A stretch of 64,000 bases of DNA from Deinococcus marmoris (lineage in GTDB: Bacteria; Deinococcota; Deinococci; Deinococcales; Deinococcaceae). The stretch covers positions 1 to 64,000 of the forward strand of contig NZ_MSTI01000068.1 in NCBI RefSeq assembly GCF_001949125.1, in the 5' to 3' direction. The notes beneath the pieces are model-generated. The model was not told where the DNA came from. It saw only the letters and a program-made list of their open reading frames with translations, and made no database searches. Below are positions 54,336 through 64,000 of the stretch, in pieces (position 1 is the stretch's first letter; every line of letters starts with the position of its first letter). The translations under genes were made by a program, and so were the position numbers.

Positions 54336-55126
54336 ACCGCTACCGTCGCCTTGATGTGAGGATGCGGTTCATAACCCGTGAGCTTAAAGTCCGCGTACTT
54401 GAAGGCCAGCAGGTCTTTCACGTCCGGGTTCAGGTGCATGGTGGGCAGCGGCCTGGGATCACGCGCCAGTTGCTCACGCGCCTGCTCCAGATGGTTGCTG
54501 TACAGGTGACAGTCGCCGCCCGTCCAGATGAAGTCTCCTGGCTGCAAATCACAGACCTGCGCCACCATCATGGTCAGCAGGGCGTAGGAGGCGATATTGA
54601 ACGGCACGCCGAGAAACACATCCGCGCTGCGCTGGTAGAGCTGGCAGCTCAGGCGTCCATCAGCCACGTAGAACTGAAAGAGGGCGTGACAGGGAGGCAG
54701 CGCCATGTTCTCAATCTCGCCCACATTCCACGCGCTGACGATCAGGCGGCGGGAATCGGGATTGGTCTTGATCTGATCGACTACCTGTTTAATCTGATCA
54801 ATGTGCCGCCCGTCCGGCGTGGGCCAGTTGCGCCACTGCACGCCGTACACCGGGCCGAGTTCGCCCTGCTCATCCGCCCACTCGTCCCAGATTTTCACGC
54901 CGTTGTCCTGCAAATACCCCACGTTGCTGCTCCCTGATAGAAACCACAGCAACTCGTGAATCACGGACTTCAGATGAATCTTCTTGGTGGTCACCAGCGG
55001 AAAACCGTCCGCCAGATCGAAGCGCATCTGCGCGCCAAAGATGCTGCGGGTGCCAGTGCCGGTGCGGTCTGTTTTCACCGCGCCGTGGTCCAGAATCTGC
55101 CGCATCAGGTCGAGGTAGGGCTGCAT
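54332..55126 (-). CDS. thyA: Thymidylate synthase
   Basis: 264 residues, E. coli-type ThyA length. [60 protein letters not shown] (catalytic Cys), [20 protein letters not shown] and [14 protein letters not shown]. Methylates dUMP with methylene-tetrahydrofolate. TACACT six bases before this ATG supports it over the longer frame to 55216. Coupled with folA. Confidence 0.96.
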   Translation of the reverse strand: MQPYLDLMRQILDHGAVKTDRTGTGTRSIFGAQMRFDLADGFPLVTTKKIHLKSVIHELLWFLSGSSNVGYLQDNGVKIWDEWADEQGELGPVYGVQWRNWPTPDGRHIDQIKQVVDQIKTNPDSRRLIVSAWNVGEIENMALPPCHALFQFYVADGRLSCQLYQRSADVFLGVPFNIASYALLTMMVAQVCDLQPGDFIWTGGDCHLYSNHLEQAREQLARDPRPLPTMHLNPDVKDLLAFKYADFKLTGYEPHPHIKATVAV

Positions 55127-55209
55127 GGCGACAGTGTAGAGGAGGCCGCCCCCGTTGCCACTTCCTTTATCCTCGGCGGCCAGAACGGTATTTGTTCTTA
55201 CTCTGTGGT

Positions 55210-55746
55210 ATGGCACTCTTCCGAAATATCGTGATCGGCCTGATCGGTGGGGCCGTGGGCACGCTGGCGATGGGGCAGTACTGGACGCGGGTGGCCCCGC
55301 TGCTTCAGGGCGACGGGGACGGTGATCAGAAACCGACGCCGGACCGCCACAGCATCGCGCCGCTGGGGCAGTTGCACGCGCCCGGCGAGAGCAGCACCGC
55401 CGCGCTGGGACGGTTGGCCTACGAGGCTGCCGAGGGCCACACCCCCAGGAAAGACGGCACCCGCACCGCTCTGAGCGAAGGGGTTCACTGGGGCATGGGT
55501 GTGTTGAACGGCGGGCTGTATGGCGCGCTGGCTGGCCCCGATCAGCCGTTCAAGGCTGCCATCTTCGGCGTTGGCCTGTGGGCGCTGATGGACGAGGGAC
55601 TGGTGCCGCTGATGGGGCTTCAGGACGGCCCCGGTGGGTCCACGCCGAAGGGCCACATCAACCGTTTGGGCGCGCATCTGGCCTACGGTCTGGGACTGGG
55701 ATTGACCGCGCTGGCGCTGGACAGGGTGCTGCCGGACGGGAAATAG
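55210..55746 (+). CDS. Hypothetical membrane protein (YagU-like)
   Basis: 178 residues. Membrane segments at the N-terminus ([20 protein letters not shown]), in the middle ([36 protein letters not shown]) and near the end ([19 protein letters not shown]). This resembles the YagU/DUF1440 family, linked to acid resistance in E. coli. The role here is unknown. TACTCT five bases before the ATG; divergent from thyA. Confidence 0.72.
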   Translation: MALFRNIVIGLIGGAVGTLAMGQYWTRVAPLLQGDGDGDQKPTPDRHSIAPLGQLHAPGESSTAALGRLAYEAAEGHTPRKDGTRTALSEGVHWGMGVLNGGLYGALAGPDQPFKAAIFGVGLWALMDEGLVPLMGLQDGPGGSTPKGHINRLGAHLAYGLGLGLTALALDRVLPDGK

Positions 55747-55748
55747 AT

Positions 55749-55777
55749 AAAACCCCTCTCCACTAGCAGGAGAGGGG
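55749..55777 (-). terminator. Terminator of sufE
   Basis: Stem cccctctcc / ggagagggg with a 7-base loop, followed on the minus strand by tttta. Convergent region with the YagU-like gene. Confidence 0.8.
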
Positions 55778-55805
55778 CCGATCTTTAAGGACAGAAGCCG
55801 AGGCT

Positions 55806-56267
55806 CTAGCTTTCCGCCTTCTCACCCTCGCGCACCACGTTCTTCAGGCGCATCAGGATCGCGCCCATGCCGCGCAGGCGCATCGGCGTGATCAGTTCGG
55901 ACAGACCCATGTTCATGTAGAAGTCGTCGGGGATGTTCAGGATGGTTTCGGGCGAGGCCCCGTCCAGCGCTTCATGCAGGATGCCCGCGTAGCCGCGCAC
56001 GGTGGGGGCTTCCTCCGGCACCTTGAAATACATGTTGACGCCGCCGCTCCCGTCCTGCTCGGTCACCAGGAAAAACGGGCTGGTGCATTCGGGCACCGGC
56101 TGCATGAATTCCGGGTGTTCCACGTACTTGGCAGGCAGCGGCGGCAGCTTGCGGCTGTATTCCAGCAGGGCTTGCAGGCGCAGCGACTTGGGCGCGCTCT
56201 TGAACATGCTCACGATGCCCTGGAGCTTGTCGGGGAGGACGGGGGTGGAGGAGAGGTCAGAGGTCAT
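55806..56267 (-). CDS. sufE: SufE-family cysteine desulfurase activator
   Basis: 153 residues. MQPVPECTSPFFLVTEQDGS carries the sulfur-accepting Cys (VPECTSP). LQALLEYSRKLPPLPAKYVE and VRGYAGILHEALDGASPETI are the conserved flanks. Takes persulfide from SufS for Fe-S cluster assembly. TACAGT five bases before the ATG. No other suf genes are adjacent. Confidence 0.93.
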   Translation of the reverse strand: MTSDLSSTPVLPDKLQGIVSMFKSAPKSLRLQALLEYSRKLPPLPAKYVEHPEFMQPVPECTSPFFLVTEQDGSGGVNMYFKVPEEAPTVRGYAGILHEALDGASPETILNIPDDFYMNMGLSELITPMRLRGMGAILMRLKNVVREGEKAES

Positions 56268-56315
56268 GCGTCACTGTACCGCCCCGCCCCGGCCCGCTAT
56301 GGTGAGGTTTGTCCA

Positions 56316-56334
56316 GTTGACATGATCGGTCAAC
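56316..56334. promoter_or_regulatory. Palindrome upstream of the rhodanese gene
   Basis: gttgac (56316-56321) and gtcaac (56329-56334) with a seven-base centre. The left arm includes TTGACA, so it may be a -35 box under a repressor. Sits between sufE and the rhodanese gene. Confidence 0.45.
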
Positions 56335-56397
56335 TAGTGGTGAAGGCTAGACTTGGGCCAGAAGACCTGAGCAGCAAGAACTCTGGAGGTTCAATTT

Positions 56398-57258
<861 letters not shown>

Positions 57259-57361
57259 CCGTCCGGGCGGGTGGCCCGCCGGGGGCAGGGGTGTGCAATT
57301 CCCGTCATTCATGCCACCAGCGGGCAGAACGCCGTGAGATGGCGGGCCGTAACCTGCGGCC

Positions 57362-57781
57362 ATGATATTCGTGGTGGTTGTGGCAGTGTTGCTGCTGGTG
57401 GCGTTCTGGTGGCGGGGCAAGGGTCTACGTGGGCTGCGTCCGCCCGGCACTGCGCATCTGGACGAGGAAACCGCCGAGCGGCCCGAGCTGGACCCCGCAG
57501 CCATCGCCGCCGCCCGCGCCCGCATTTCCCAGGACATTCCCGACGAGGTGCTGTCCGACGTGCTGCTGGACGCCAGCCCCGCGCAGGCCGCCCGGATGTT
57601 CTCCGCCGTGCCCGCCGCCGTGATGGCCGACGCGCTGGGGTACGGCCACGACACGCAGCAGCCGCGTGCCAGCGCCGCCGAACTGGCCCAGCTTCAGGGA
57701 GCAGGCAACGCCGTGGACGATCTGGAAATCTTCAATTTCATCCCCGACGATTTTCCAGGAGAAGGAACGCACGGGCGCTGA
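57362..57781 (+). CDS. Hypothetical membrane-anchored protein
   Basis: 139 residues. One N-terminal membrane segment (IFVVVVAVLLLVAFWWRGKG), then a helical, Ala/Asp/Glu-rich cytoplasmic part (AAARARISQDIPDEVLSDVL, AAELAQLQGAGNAVDDLEIF). I do not recognise the family. TAACCT six bases before the ATG marks a leaderless start. Confidence 0.7.
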   Translation: MIFVVVVAVLLLVAFWWRGKGLRGLRPPGTAHLDEETAERPELDPAAIAAARARISQDIPDEVLSDVLLDASPAQAARMFSAVPAAVMADALGYGHDTQQPRASAAELAQLQGAGNAVDDLEIFNFIPDDFPGEGTHGR

Positions 57782-57892
57782 TCTCAGCAACACCGTTTTC
57801 AACCACATCTGAAACAGACTGGAGGCCGCTGAACGTGGCGCTCCAGTTTCTCTTTTGGGTGCTTGAACTGCTGACCGCTAGACTCGGGGGGA

Positions 57893-58153
57893 ATGAATGC
57901 TCCTGCGGTCCGGCGCACCCTCGTCCACCTGCGGGATGAGGCGGGCGAAACGCTGCTCACACTGGATGTGCTCATGAACGGCTGGGTGCGGCTGCACAGC
58001 CTGAGCGGACGGCTCTCCCTGACCGCTGAGACCATCGAGGAACTGTGGCTGGAAGCTGCCGCCTCCGATCTGTCCCCCGAACTCTATGCCGCGCTGCTGT
58101 GGGAGCTGGATCTGCTGGCCCTGCGCGGCGACGGCGGGTGGCGGCCCGGCTGA
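57893..58153 (+). CDS. Hypothetical small acidic protein
   Basis: 86 residues, starting MNAPAVRRTLVHLRDEAGET and including TAETIEELWLEAAASDLSPE and LYAALLWELDLLALRGDGGW. Probably a small alpha/beta domain with no signal or membrane segment. TAGACT eight bases before the ATG. No family recognised. Confidence 0.65.
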   Translation: MNAPAVRRTLVHLRDEAGETLLTLDVLMNGWVRLHSLSGRLSLTAETIEELWLEAAASDLSPELYAALLWELDLLALRGDGGWRPG

Positions 58154-58265
58154 TTCCTGCATGGCCTCCCCACTTTGGAGCTAGGCTAAGCCCCGCATCG
58201 ACAATTCAAGCCTGCCGCCCCTGCGCGGCGAGTGCCGTTGCCTGTTTCCCCGGAGGTTTCCCGCC

Positions 58266-59621
58266 ATGAAAAGATTAGCCCTGTTTCTGACCCTGGCCCT
58301 GCTCGTTCCCGCCGCCCACGCCCAACTGGCGGCCTCGGCCCCGTCCCAGTCGATTCCTGGCGACGCCCGTCCCGACGCCCCGGAGCTGAGCGCACGCGGC
58401 CCCTACGCGGTGGGCGTGCGGACGCTGAAGCTGACCAACCCCGGCCAACTGGACATCGTGAATGCCCCCAAGGAAGGCGACGTGCCCCGCTATGACCGCC
58501 CGCTCACCGTGGAGGTCTGGTATCCGGCGCAGGGGGACAGTGGTTCGGGCGTCACCACCTACACTGATTTTCTGGGCAGCGGCCCCAATGATCCCAAGCG
58601 CCCCAACACGCCGTTTATCACGCTGGGCCGCGCCACCCGTGACGCCCCGCCCGCCGCCAGCAAGGCCCCGTACCCGCTGATTATCGTGTCTCACGGCTAT
58701 CCGGGCAGCCGTTACCTGATGACCTACCTGACCGAGAACCTGGCCAGCAAGGGCTACATCGTGGCGGCCATCGATCATACCGACAGCACCACCGCCGACA
58801 AGGCCGCCTTTGGCAGCACGCTGCTGAACCGGGCGATAGACGACAACTTCGTGCTGTCCGAGATGGCCCGGCTGGGCGCGGCGGGCAGCGGCTCACCGCT
58901 GAGCGGCCTGATCAACGCCGACGATACCGCGCTGGTGGGCTACAGCATGGGTGGGTACGGCGCGCTGAACGCGGCGGGCGCGGGCTACGGCCCGGAAATG
59001 GAGCCGCTGATTCCAGGCGGAGCGCTCAAGCAGCGGGAGGTTGGCAATTTCAAGGTGGACCCGCGCATCAAGGCCGTGGTGGCCTTCGCGCCGTGGGGTG
59101 GTGACGCCGCCGTGAAAAGCATCGGCGTCAATTTTGGCGGCAAGTACGGCTTCTGGAACGACGCCGGGCTGGCTGGCCTGAAGGTCCCCACCATGTTCGT
59201 GGTGGGCAGCCGCGACGACGTGGCGTACTACGAGGGCGGTGTCAAGCCGCTGTTCGAGAACGCCGTGAACGCCGAGCGCTACATGCTGGTCTACGAGAAC
59301 GCCTCGCACAACGCCGCGCCCAACCCGCCCCCCGCCGCGTCCCTGAATAGCTTCGACGACTACATGCACTACGCCGAACCCGCCTGGGACATGAGCCGCC
59401 TGAACAACATCAACCAGCATTTCGTGACCGCCTTCCTGGACTGGAAACTGAAGGGCAAGACGGAAGACGCCGCTTATCTGAACGTGCCCACCCCCCTGTC
59501 CAACGACATCAAGGTGAGCCGCAACGCCGACGGCACGCCCAAGGCCGACGACACCTCCTGGAAGGGCTTCAAGGACCGCACCGCGCGGGGAATGGAGCTG
59601 TACAAGATGATGCCCAAATAA
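58266..59621 (+). CDS. Secreted alpha/beta-hydrolase (PAF acetylhydrolase-like)
   Basis: 451 residues with a signal peptide ending AAHA ([17 protein letters not shown]). [20 protein letters not shown] gives the oxyanion region. [20 protein letters not shown] gives the nucleophile elbow G-x-S-x-[17 protein letters not shown] gives the acid, and [14 protein letters not shown] the catalytic His. The family includes platelet-activating factor acetylhydrolases and dienelactone hydrolases; the substrate is unknown. A terminator follows. Confidence 0.87.
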   Translation: MKRLALFLTLALLVPAAHAQLAASAPSQSIPGDARPDAPELSARGPYAVGVRTLKLTNPGQLDIVNAPKEGDVPRYDRPLTVEVWYPAQGDSGSGVTTYTDFLGSGPNDPKRPNTPFITLGRATRDAPPAASKAPYPLIIVSHGYPGSRYLMTYLTENLASKGYIVAAIDHTDSTTADKAAFGSTLLNRAIDDNFVLSEMARLGAAGSGSPLSGLINADDTALVGYSMGGYGALNAAGAGYGPEMEPLIPGGALKQREVGNFKVDPRIKAVVAFAPWGGDAAVKSIGVNFGGKYGFWNDAGLAGLKVPTMFVVGSRDDVAYYEGGVKPLFENAVNAERYMLVYENASHNAAPNPPPAASLNSFDDYMHYAEPAWDMSRLNNINQHFVTAFLDWKLKGKTEDAAYLNVPTPLSNDIKVSRNADGTPKADDTSWKGFKDRTARGMELYKMMPK

Positions 59622-59635
59622 GGGTTACGGAGAAT

Positions 59636-59672
59636 GGGGGGCGCGGCGAGTGAATGCCGCGCCCCTCTCCTT
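59636..59672 (+). terminator. Terminator after the alpha/beta-hydrolase gene
   Basis: Stem ggggcgcggc / gccgcgcccc with an 8-base loop, followed by tctccttt. Confidence 0.65.
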
Positions 59673-59734
59673 TGTCCCGCCCTGCCTTCAGCCCGCTCTC
59701 AACTTTCGCGGACCTCTGCGGCCCATGCTGGGGC

Positions 59735-59953
59735 ATGACGAAAAACGATTCTGAGGGTGAGCGCGGCTCCCAGCCCACCCCTTCAGTGCCCGAGGGCTTG
59801 CCCCAGCGCACGCTGCCCGGAGTGCCCGCCCCCTCTGGTACGGGCATGAGCGCCGGACAGGTCACGGGCCTGCTGGGCGGCGACGCCTCCATGACCGAGG
59901 CGAATCTGGCGCTGGAAACTGGGGAGGGAGTGGACCCCACGGCGGAAAGCTGA
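59735..59953 (+). CDS. Hypothetical small hydrophilic protein
   Basis: 72 residues, rich in Gly, Pro, Ser, Thr and Glu (GSQPTPSVPEGLPQRTLPGV, MSAGQVTGLLGGDASMTEAN). Probably disordered. CATGCT five bases before this ATG gives the usual leaderless layout. No family recognised. Confidence 0.6.
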   Translation: MTKNDSEGERGSQPTPSVPEGLPQRTLPGVPAPSGTGMSAGQVTGLLGGDASMTEANLALETGEGVDPTAES

Positions 59954-59986
59954 GTGGGTGCAAGCTGAGCGCCGTATCCTGAAGCC

Positions 59987-60343
59987 ATGCAAACGGTGGC
60001 CCAACTGCGGGAGACGTGTGGGCGGCTGCCCCGCTCAGCGGAAACTTTTCCCTTCGGTCCCACGACGCTGGTCTGGAAGGTGGGTGGCAAGGTCTATGCA
60101 CTGAGCGACATCACGGGCGATCCGCTGAAGCTGTCGCTCAAAGTGCGGCCTGAACATGGCGATGACCTGCGCGCCGCCCACGCTGCCATCGCTCCCGGCT
60201 ATCACCTGAACAAGCGCCACTGGGTCACGCTGACGCTGGACGGCAGTCTGCCCGATACGCTGGTGGGCGAACTGCTGGCGGGCAGTCACGCGCTGGTGGT
60301 GGCGGGCCTGACTCGGGCGGCGCGGGCCGAACTGGGGCTTTGA
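59987..60343 (+). CDS. MmcQ/YjbR-family protein
   Basis: 118 residues. LPRSAETFPFGPTTLVWKVG, GKVYALSDITGDPLKLSLKV, HLNKRHWVTLTLDGSLPDTL and a final VVAGLTRAARAELG match the YjbR/CyaY-like fold (P-FG, K-x-F/Y, W-x-x-v, SY/sh-x-LV). Annotated as DNA-binding by family; function is poorly known. TATCCT six bases before the ATG. Confidence 0.9.
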   Translation: MQTVAQLRETCGRLPRSAETFPFGPTTLVWKVGGKVYALSDITGDPLKLSLKVRPEHGDDLRAAHAAIAPGYHLNKRHWVTLTLDGSLPDTLVGELLAGSHALVVAGLTRAARAELGL

Positions 60344-60520
60344 GGCTCCTGGGATTTCAGCGAAACCACCCGGCACACCGCTTAACACGAGCTTCTCTTT
60401 TAGGGGGAGAGGTGAAGTGGCGTCTCAGAGCCGCTTCTTGGTTAATCCGCCCCAGATCTTCCCCACGGTTCGCCTAAGCCCTCATTCGTTGAAGCACGAC
60501 AGTCAGACCACCGACGGTCA

Positions 60521-61294
60521 TCAATCCGGCGAGGTCTTGTACTCGTTCCAGAGCTGATCCACGGTCTTGCCGGTGAGAACCCTGAAGGCGTCCGGCGTCC
60601 ATTTGATGTTGTCCTGGCTGTCCATGCTGAGATTCAATTTGTAGATGAAGTCCGGGAAGCGCTTCTCTAGCCACAGCAGGAAAAAGGCGGTGGTGCTGTA
60701 GCCGTCGTTCCAGTGGCCGTCCTTGTCAGGTTCGGCGTCTCCAGGCATAAAGCCCGCCCGGTAGCGCACCGAGTCGGCGATGCCCTCGATGAGGCCGCCG
60801 TCGGCCCCGCCCAGGTCGCTATCGTCCTGCTGGTACATGTGTGTCATCTCGTGAAACAGGATGCCCCTGATCTCGCTGCCCACATCGCCGCCCTCTTTCT
60901 TGACTTTGTTCAGGTAGTCGGTGCTGAGTATCACCGTAATGTCGGCCCCGTCACCGCTCTTGAAGGACACCTCGCCCACGGCTGGACTCAGGACCAGCGT
61001 GAGGTGGCTGGCCTGACGAATCTCGCTGGCCTTGCGGTACAGGATGTGGCAGACCTTGCGCCCGATGTCCTGCATAAATGCTTCGGGATTGCTGCCCGCC
61101 ACGTCGAAGAACGCGCTCTTGCGGGCCGGATCGGGGTCGACCCGGTAGTCGCCCTCACCCTCTCCCAGCGTCACCGTCGGGGTGCATTTGGCGTCGAAAA
61201 CCGGATCGGCGGGAGATACAGGGGCCGGAGCCGTGGTCTGGGCCGCCGTCAGTGAGGTGAGGGCCAGCAAAGCCGTAAGTATGCATTTTTTCAC
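60521..61294 (-). CDS. Secreted basic secretory protein-like metallopeptidase
   Basis: 257 residues with a signal peptide (CILTALLALTSLTAAQ). IRGILFHEMTHMYQQDDSDL is an HExxH zinc site. GLIEGIADSVRYRAGFMPGD and WNDGYSTTAFFLLWLEKRFP give the third ligand region and the conserved GY-x-T-x-A-F-x-x-W of the BSP family (PF04450), known mainly from plants and some bacteria. GTG start six bases after TAATGT. Confidence 0.85.
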   Translation of the reverse strand: MKKCILTALLALTSLTAAQTTAPAPVSPADPVFDAKCTPTVTLGEGEGDYRVDPDPARKSAFFDVAGSNPEAFMQDIGRKVCHILYRKASEIRQASHLTLVLSPAVGEVSFKSGDGADITVILSTDYLNKVKKEGGDVGSEIRGILFHEMTHMYQQDDSDLGGADGGLIEGIADSVRYRAGFMPGDAEPDKDGHWNDGYSTTAFFLLWLEKRFPDFIYKLNLSMDSQDNIKWTPDAFRVLTGKTVDQLWNEYKTSPD

Positions 61295-61447
61295 ACCTCA
61301 ACATTAGCGCGTCTGCGCCTTCTGCCACCATCCTCCGGGCGCTCAACTGTTCTTCCTGTATAGCGTGGCCGTGGACCGTGATAGACGAGGCGAGGTGGCG
61401 GAGGCGAGACCCGGAGACCGGACGCCTGAATCCCCTCTGCTGGCCCC

Positions 61448-61681
61448 ATGCGCTCTGTCATGGATGTGCGGGAAGCCTGCGCCCGGCTGCCCGCGTTGGC
61501 TGAGGCCCGTGAATCGGCGGCGGCGTGGCGGCAGACCGTGGAGCGAACCGGGCGCAGGCTGACGCTGGGGGCGTGGGCAGTGTGTCTGGGATTCACGCTG
61601 CTGGGCGCGTGGTTTGCGGTGGGGCAGTGGGCGCTGTACCGTCTGGCGCAGGAAGCAGAGGCACGTCTACTGGCGAAATAG
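61448..61681 (+). CDS. Small membrane protein, hypothetical
   Basis: 77 residues. A helical N-terminal half (VREACARLPALAEARESAAA) leads to one membrane segment (LTLGAWAVCLGFTLLGAWFA) and a short helical tail. A second ATG at 61460 is possible. Six bases after its stop lies repeat A copy 5. Confidence 0.6.
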   Translation: MRSVMDVREACARLPALAEARESAAAWRQTVERTGRRLTLGAWAVCLGFTLLGAWFAVGQWALYRLAQEAEARLLAK

Positions 61682-61686
61682 AGTTC

Positions 61687-61822
61687 ATACGGACTCCGAT
61701 TGGAAGGTGTTGAAAACACCTGGAAATCCGAACGGAGTGAGCAGGAGAAAAGCGGGTTCCGGGCGTGGAGTGCAGGAATCGGCGCTGTCCCGATTTCTGC
61801 ACGGAATAGACGGAATCCGTAT
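61687..61822 (+). repeat. Structured dispersed repeat A, copy 5
   Basis: The cleanest 136-base copy: atacggactccgatt to gacggaatccgtat. Hairpin 1 aaggtgttgaaaacacct; hairpin 2 pairs gtgcaggaatcgg with ccgatttctgcac. The right end overlaps the stop codon of the methyltransferase gene (61822-61824). Confidence 0.9.
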
Positions 61823-62610
61823 CAGCGCTTCTCCAGCCGCACCACCATCATCTGCTCGTGGTGGGCCACCAGTTCGCCGCCGCCGTATTCCAGCCCAGCA
61901 GCCTGCTGTTCTGCCTCGCTCAGTGCGTCGGCGTGGGCGCGCAGGCGTTCCACAGTTTCGGGGGTGCAGCCGGATTGCGCCGTCCACCACGCGAAGTCCA
62001 GCCGGTACGGAACCAGCGTGTGTTGCGTCCACACGAAGCCTGCCGCCTGCGCCAGCTCCTGCCACGCCTCCACGGTGCGCTGGGTGTGGTGGCTGGGATC
62101 GCGCATGGTCTGGTATTTGTCCATCCACAGTTGTACGGCGGGGGTGGGGCTGATCTGATCAGCGATGACCAGCCGCCCGCCGCCTTTCAGCACGCGAAAC
62201 GCCTCGGCCAGAAAGCGGTCCAGATGCAAAAAATGGTGCGGGGCGTGGCGCGACGTGACCAGCGTGAAAGAGGCGTCGGGGAAGGGGATCTCCTCGGCGC
62301 TGCCCACCATGAAACTGGCGTTGGTCTGCCCGTCGTCCTGCGCGCGTTGCCGGGCGTGGGCCAGCATCCCCTCGGCCAGATCCAGGCCCACCACTTTCCC
62401 CACCTGGGGCGACAGGGCGTGGGCGGTGTTGCCTGTCCCGGTGGCCACGTCCAGCGCGCGGTCCTGCGGCGTGGGCGCGGCGTAGGCTAGCAGCACGGGC
62501 AGGCTGGGGCCGTGCCTGTGGACCTCGCTGGCGGCGTACTTTCTGGCGTTGGCGTTGAAATACTCGCGGCTGGCCGAATTGGCATTGTCGGAATTGGTGT
62601 TATTTGGCAT
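61822..62610 (-). CDS. Class I SAM-dependent methyltransferase (UbiE-like)
   Basis: 262 residues. ALDVATGTGNTAHALSPQVG is motif I, VVGLDLAEGMLAHARQRAQD motif post-I, IPFPDASFTLVTSRHAPHHF motif II and LKGGGRLVIADQISPTPAVQ motif III. This is the UbiE/Methyltransf_11 layout; the substrate is unknown. CACAAT six bases before this ATG supports it over the frame start at 62688. Divergent from the LysR gene. Confidence 0.9.
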   Translation of the reverse strand: MPNNTNSDNANSASREYFNANARKYAASEVHRHGPSLPVLLAYAAPTPQDRALDVATGTGNTAHALSPQVGKVVGLDLAEGMLAHARQRAQDDGQTNASFMVGSAEEIPFPDASFTLVTSRHAPHHFLHLDRFLAEAFRVLKGGGRLVIADQISPTPAVQLWMDKYQTMRDPSHHTQRTVEAWQELAQAAGFVWTQHTLVPYRLDFAWWTAQSGCTPETVERLRAHADALSEAEQQAAGLEYGGGELVAHHEQMMVVRLEKR

Positions 62611-62681
62611 GCCCCGATTGTGCGCGGCCCCGGCCCATGACTTCAAATCATGGCTGCTGCTGGGCGGTATAACAAGAACTG

Positions 62682-63560
62682 ATGGCAATGGCAGAGGCGT
62701 TCCGGGTGTTCGTGGCGATCTACCGGGCGGGCAGTGTCAGCGGGGCGGCCCGCGAGCGGCACCTGACCCAGCCTGCGGTCAGCGCCCAGTTGGCCGCGCT
62801 GGAAACCCGCGTGGGCGAGGCGCTGTTTATCCGCACGCCGCGCGGCGTGACGCCCACCGAACGCGGCAAGCTGCTGTACGCCGCCGTGGCCGACGCGGTG
62901 GACCGGCTGGACAACGTGGCCCGTGGCCTGCGCGTGTCGCGCCCCATCCTGGCCGAGACGCCGCTGCGGCTGGGCAGCACGCCGGAATTCCTGCACGGCC
63001 ACGTCCTGCCGCGCCTGAAAGGCTGGGAACAGCCCCTGCATCTCAGCTTCGGCGAGGCGCGCGGCCTGCTGGAGCGCGTGGAGGCCGGAACGCTGGACGC
63101 CGCGCTGGTCAGCGTTGCGGTCCAGGGCCGCGCCCTGAGCGAGCGGGCGCTGGCCGGGGTGCCGTATGTCCTGATCGGCCCGCCCGACTGGCCCGCGCCG
63201 GATGTGCCCCGGGGCGGTCTGGCCGGGTGGCTCAATGCCCGTCCCTGGGTCAGCTCCAGCGTGGAATTGCCCGTGACGCGGCGCTTTTTTCTGGGCGTTC
63301 TGGGCGAGCGGTTCGCGGCCCGGCAGACGGTGGTGGCCCCCGATCTACGCGCGGTGGTGGGCGCGGCAGAGGTGGGGCTGGGGGCCACGCTGGTCCCGCT
63401 GTTCGCCGTTCGGGACGCCCTGGAACGGGGCCGCGTGCGCGAACTGTGGAATGTCCGCCCGCTGATTGCCCCGGAGCGCTGGCGCATGGCCTACCGCGTG
63501 GCCGACGAGGACCGGGCAGACCTGCGGGCGCTGGCCGGACGGCTGGGTCAGGCCGAATAG
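62682..63560 (+). CDS. LysR-family transcriptional regulator
   Basis: 292 residues. Winged helix: FRVFVAIYRAGSVSGAARER, HLTQPAVSAQLAALETRVGE, ALFIRTPRGVTPTERGKLLY. The effector domain follows (RLGSTPEFLHGHVLPRLKGW, VVGAAEVGLGATLVPLFAVR). LysR proteins usually control a divergent neighbour, here the methyltransferase gene. TATAAC eight bases before the ATG. Confidence 0.93.
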   Translation: MAMAEAFRVFVAIYRAGSVSGAARERHLTQPAVSAQLAALETRVGEALFIRTPRGVTPTERGKLLYAAVADAVDRLDNVARGLRVSRPILAETPLRLGSTPEFLHGHVLPRLKGWEQPLHLSFGEARGLLERVEAGTLDAALVSVAVQGRALSERALAGVPYVLIGPPDWPAPDVPRGGLAGWLNARPWVSSSVELPVTRRFFLGVLGERFAARQTVVAPDLRAVVGAAEVGLGATLVPLFAVRDALERGRVRELWNVRPLIAPERWRMAYRVADEDRADLRALAGRLGQAE

Positions 63561-63562
63561 GC

Positions 63563-63598
63563 GAAGTCGCCGTCCTGTTCGTCCAGGACGGCGACTTC
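63563..63598. terminator. Convergent hairpin between LysR and cytochrome c genes
   Basis: Perfect 13-base stem gaagtcgccgtcc / ggacggcgacttc with a 10-base loop. Three bases after the LysR stop and 14 bases from the cytochrome stop, so it may serve both. Confidence 0.7.
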
Positions 63599-63611
63599 AA
63601 GGATAGGAAGA

Positions 63612-64000
63612 TCAGTTCAGGGTTTTGATGTGGGCCAGCACGTCGGCGATCTGGGTGTCGCTGAGCTGGGCGTCGGCGAAGCGGGGCATCACGGCGCTCA
63701 GTTCACGGCCCGTAGGGATTTTCCCCTCGCGCAGGGTGGTGGTGAACTGGGCCAGCGTCCAGCCCTTGGGACCGTCGCTAGTCAGCAGGTTTGCGCCGAT
63801 GCCGCCGCCGCCGCCCGCACCGTGGCACCCCGCGCAGTTGCTGGCGAAGATGGTGGTGCCCGCCGCAGCGTCACCCTCGGCGGCGTTGGGGGTGGGCGCG
63901 GCGTCTGCCGTGCCGCCCGCAGCCACCGGTTCCGCCGCCCCGTTGGTGTCCTGCTGGGCCGGGTCGCCAGTGGTATTTTCTGCCACGGCGGGAGACTGCG
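63612..64000 (-). CDS. c-type cytochrome, 5' end outside the window
   Basis: One heme-binding domain: IFASNCAGCHGAGGGGGIGA holds CxxCH. ELSAVMPRFADAQLSDTQIA holds the axial Met. A linker rich in Ala, Thr, Asp and Pro precedes it (AAEPVAAGGTADAAPTPNAA). The frame stays open to the right border (QSPAVAENTT), so the gene probably begins beyond 64000 with a membrane anchor or signal; the GTG at 63986 is unlikely to be the start. Its maturation would use the ccd/ccm genes found earlier in the window. Confidence 0.87.
   Translation of the reverse strand, partial: QSPAVAENTTGDPAQQDTNGAAEPVAAGGTADAAPTPNAAEGDAAAGTTIFASNCAGCHGAGGGGGIGANLLTSDGPKGWTLAQFTTTLREGKIPTGRELSAVMPRFADAQLSDTQIADVLAHIKTLN

Overview
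The window reads as a chromosomal segment of a Deinococcus-like bacterium. This is an inference from several signs: high GC; dispersed hairpin repeats; PurA, MurE, Der, MnmA, SufE and ThyA/FolA proteins of ordinary bacterial type; and many genes whose start codon lies only 5-9 bases after a TANNNT -10 box, the leaderless arrangement common in Deinococcus. No tRNA, rRNA or CRISPR array was seen.

Layout. 1-1370 is an accessory edge: a transposase cut by the window border, then an AT-rich ParS/MbcA-like antitoxin and RES toxin pair. 1422-4125 holds a VOC protein, a MazEF-type pair and murE. 4457-6073 is a nucleobase permease with its own promoter, a 150-base leader and a terminator. 6109-9437 is a TetR repressor divergent from a very long YhgE/Pip-type membrane protein.

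9690-26409 is the metabolic core, nearly all on the minus strand. It contains allantoinase, allantoate amidohydrolase and ureidoglycine aminohydrolase (allantoin to ureidoglycolate). Two glyoxylate outlets follow. One is the glycerate route: glyoxylate carboligase, hydroxypyruvate isomerase, tartronate semialdehyde reductase and glycerate kinase. The other is malate synthase plus malic enzyme. An IclR regulator is coupled to malate synthase. A second, shorter malate synthase-like protein is translationally coupled to allantoate amidohydrolase, and no ureidoglycolate lyase is visible. A VanW lipoprotein and a fasciclin protein sit inside the block.

26979-38213 is mostly housekeeping: a MarR regulator, GDPD, purA, YjbQ, an iron alcohol dehydrogenase-type transhydrogenase, a dsRBD-HAD-YraN operon, a PspC protein, a HerA-like ATPase and mnmA. 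38344-45882 holds a receiver protein, a class A PBP, cytochrome c biogenesis genes (ccdA, ccmA, ccmB), a decayed toxin-antitoxin pair, a degenerate SDR and nrdR. 46030-64000 carries a broken GNAT gene, an acyltransferase, an LRR protein, an EVE protein, a BadF-type kinase, der, a MASE1-GGDEF-EAL protein, folA-thyA, sufE, a rhodanese, several small hypothetical proteins, a methyltransferase, a LysR regulator and a cytochrome c running off the right edge.

The most unusual non-coding signal is a ~136-base structured repeat (five copies plus remnants). Its two internal hairpins vary between copies while keeping pairing, and in four of five copies it begins directly at a neighbouring stop codon. 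A second kind of repeat, inverted arrays of 7-8 base words, has entered coding sequence at least once, in frame, in the HerA-like ATPase.
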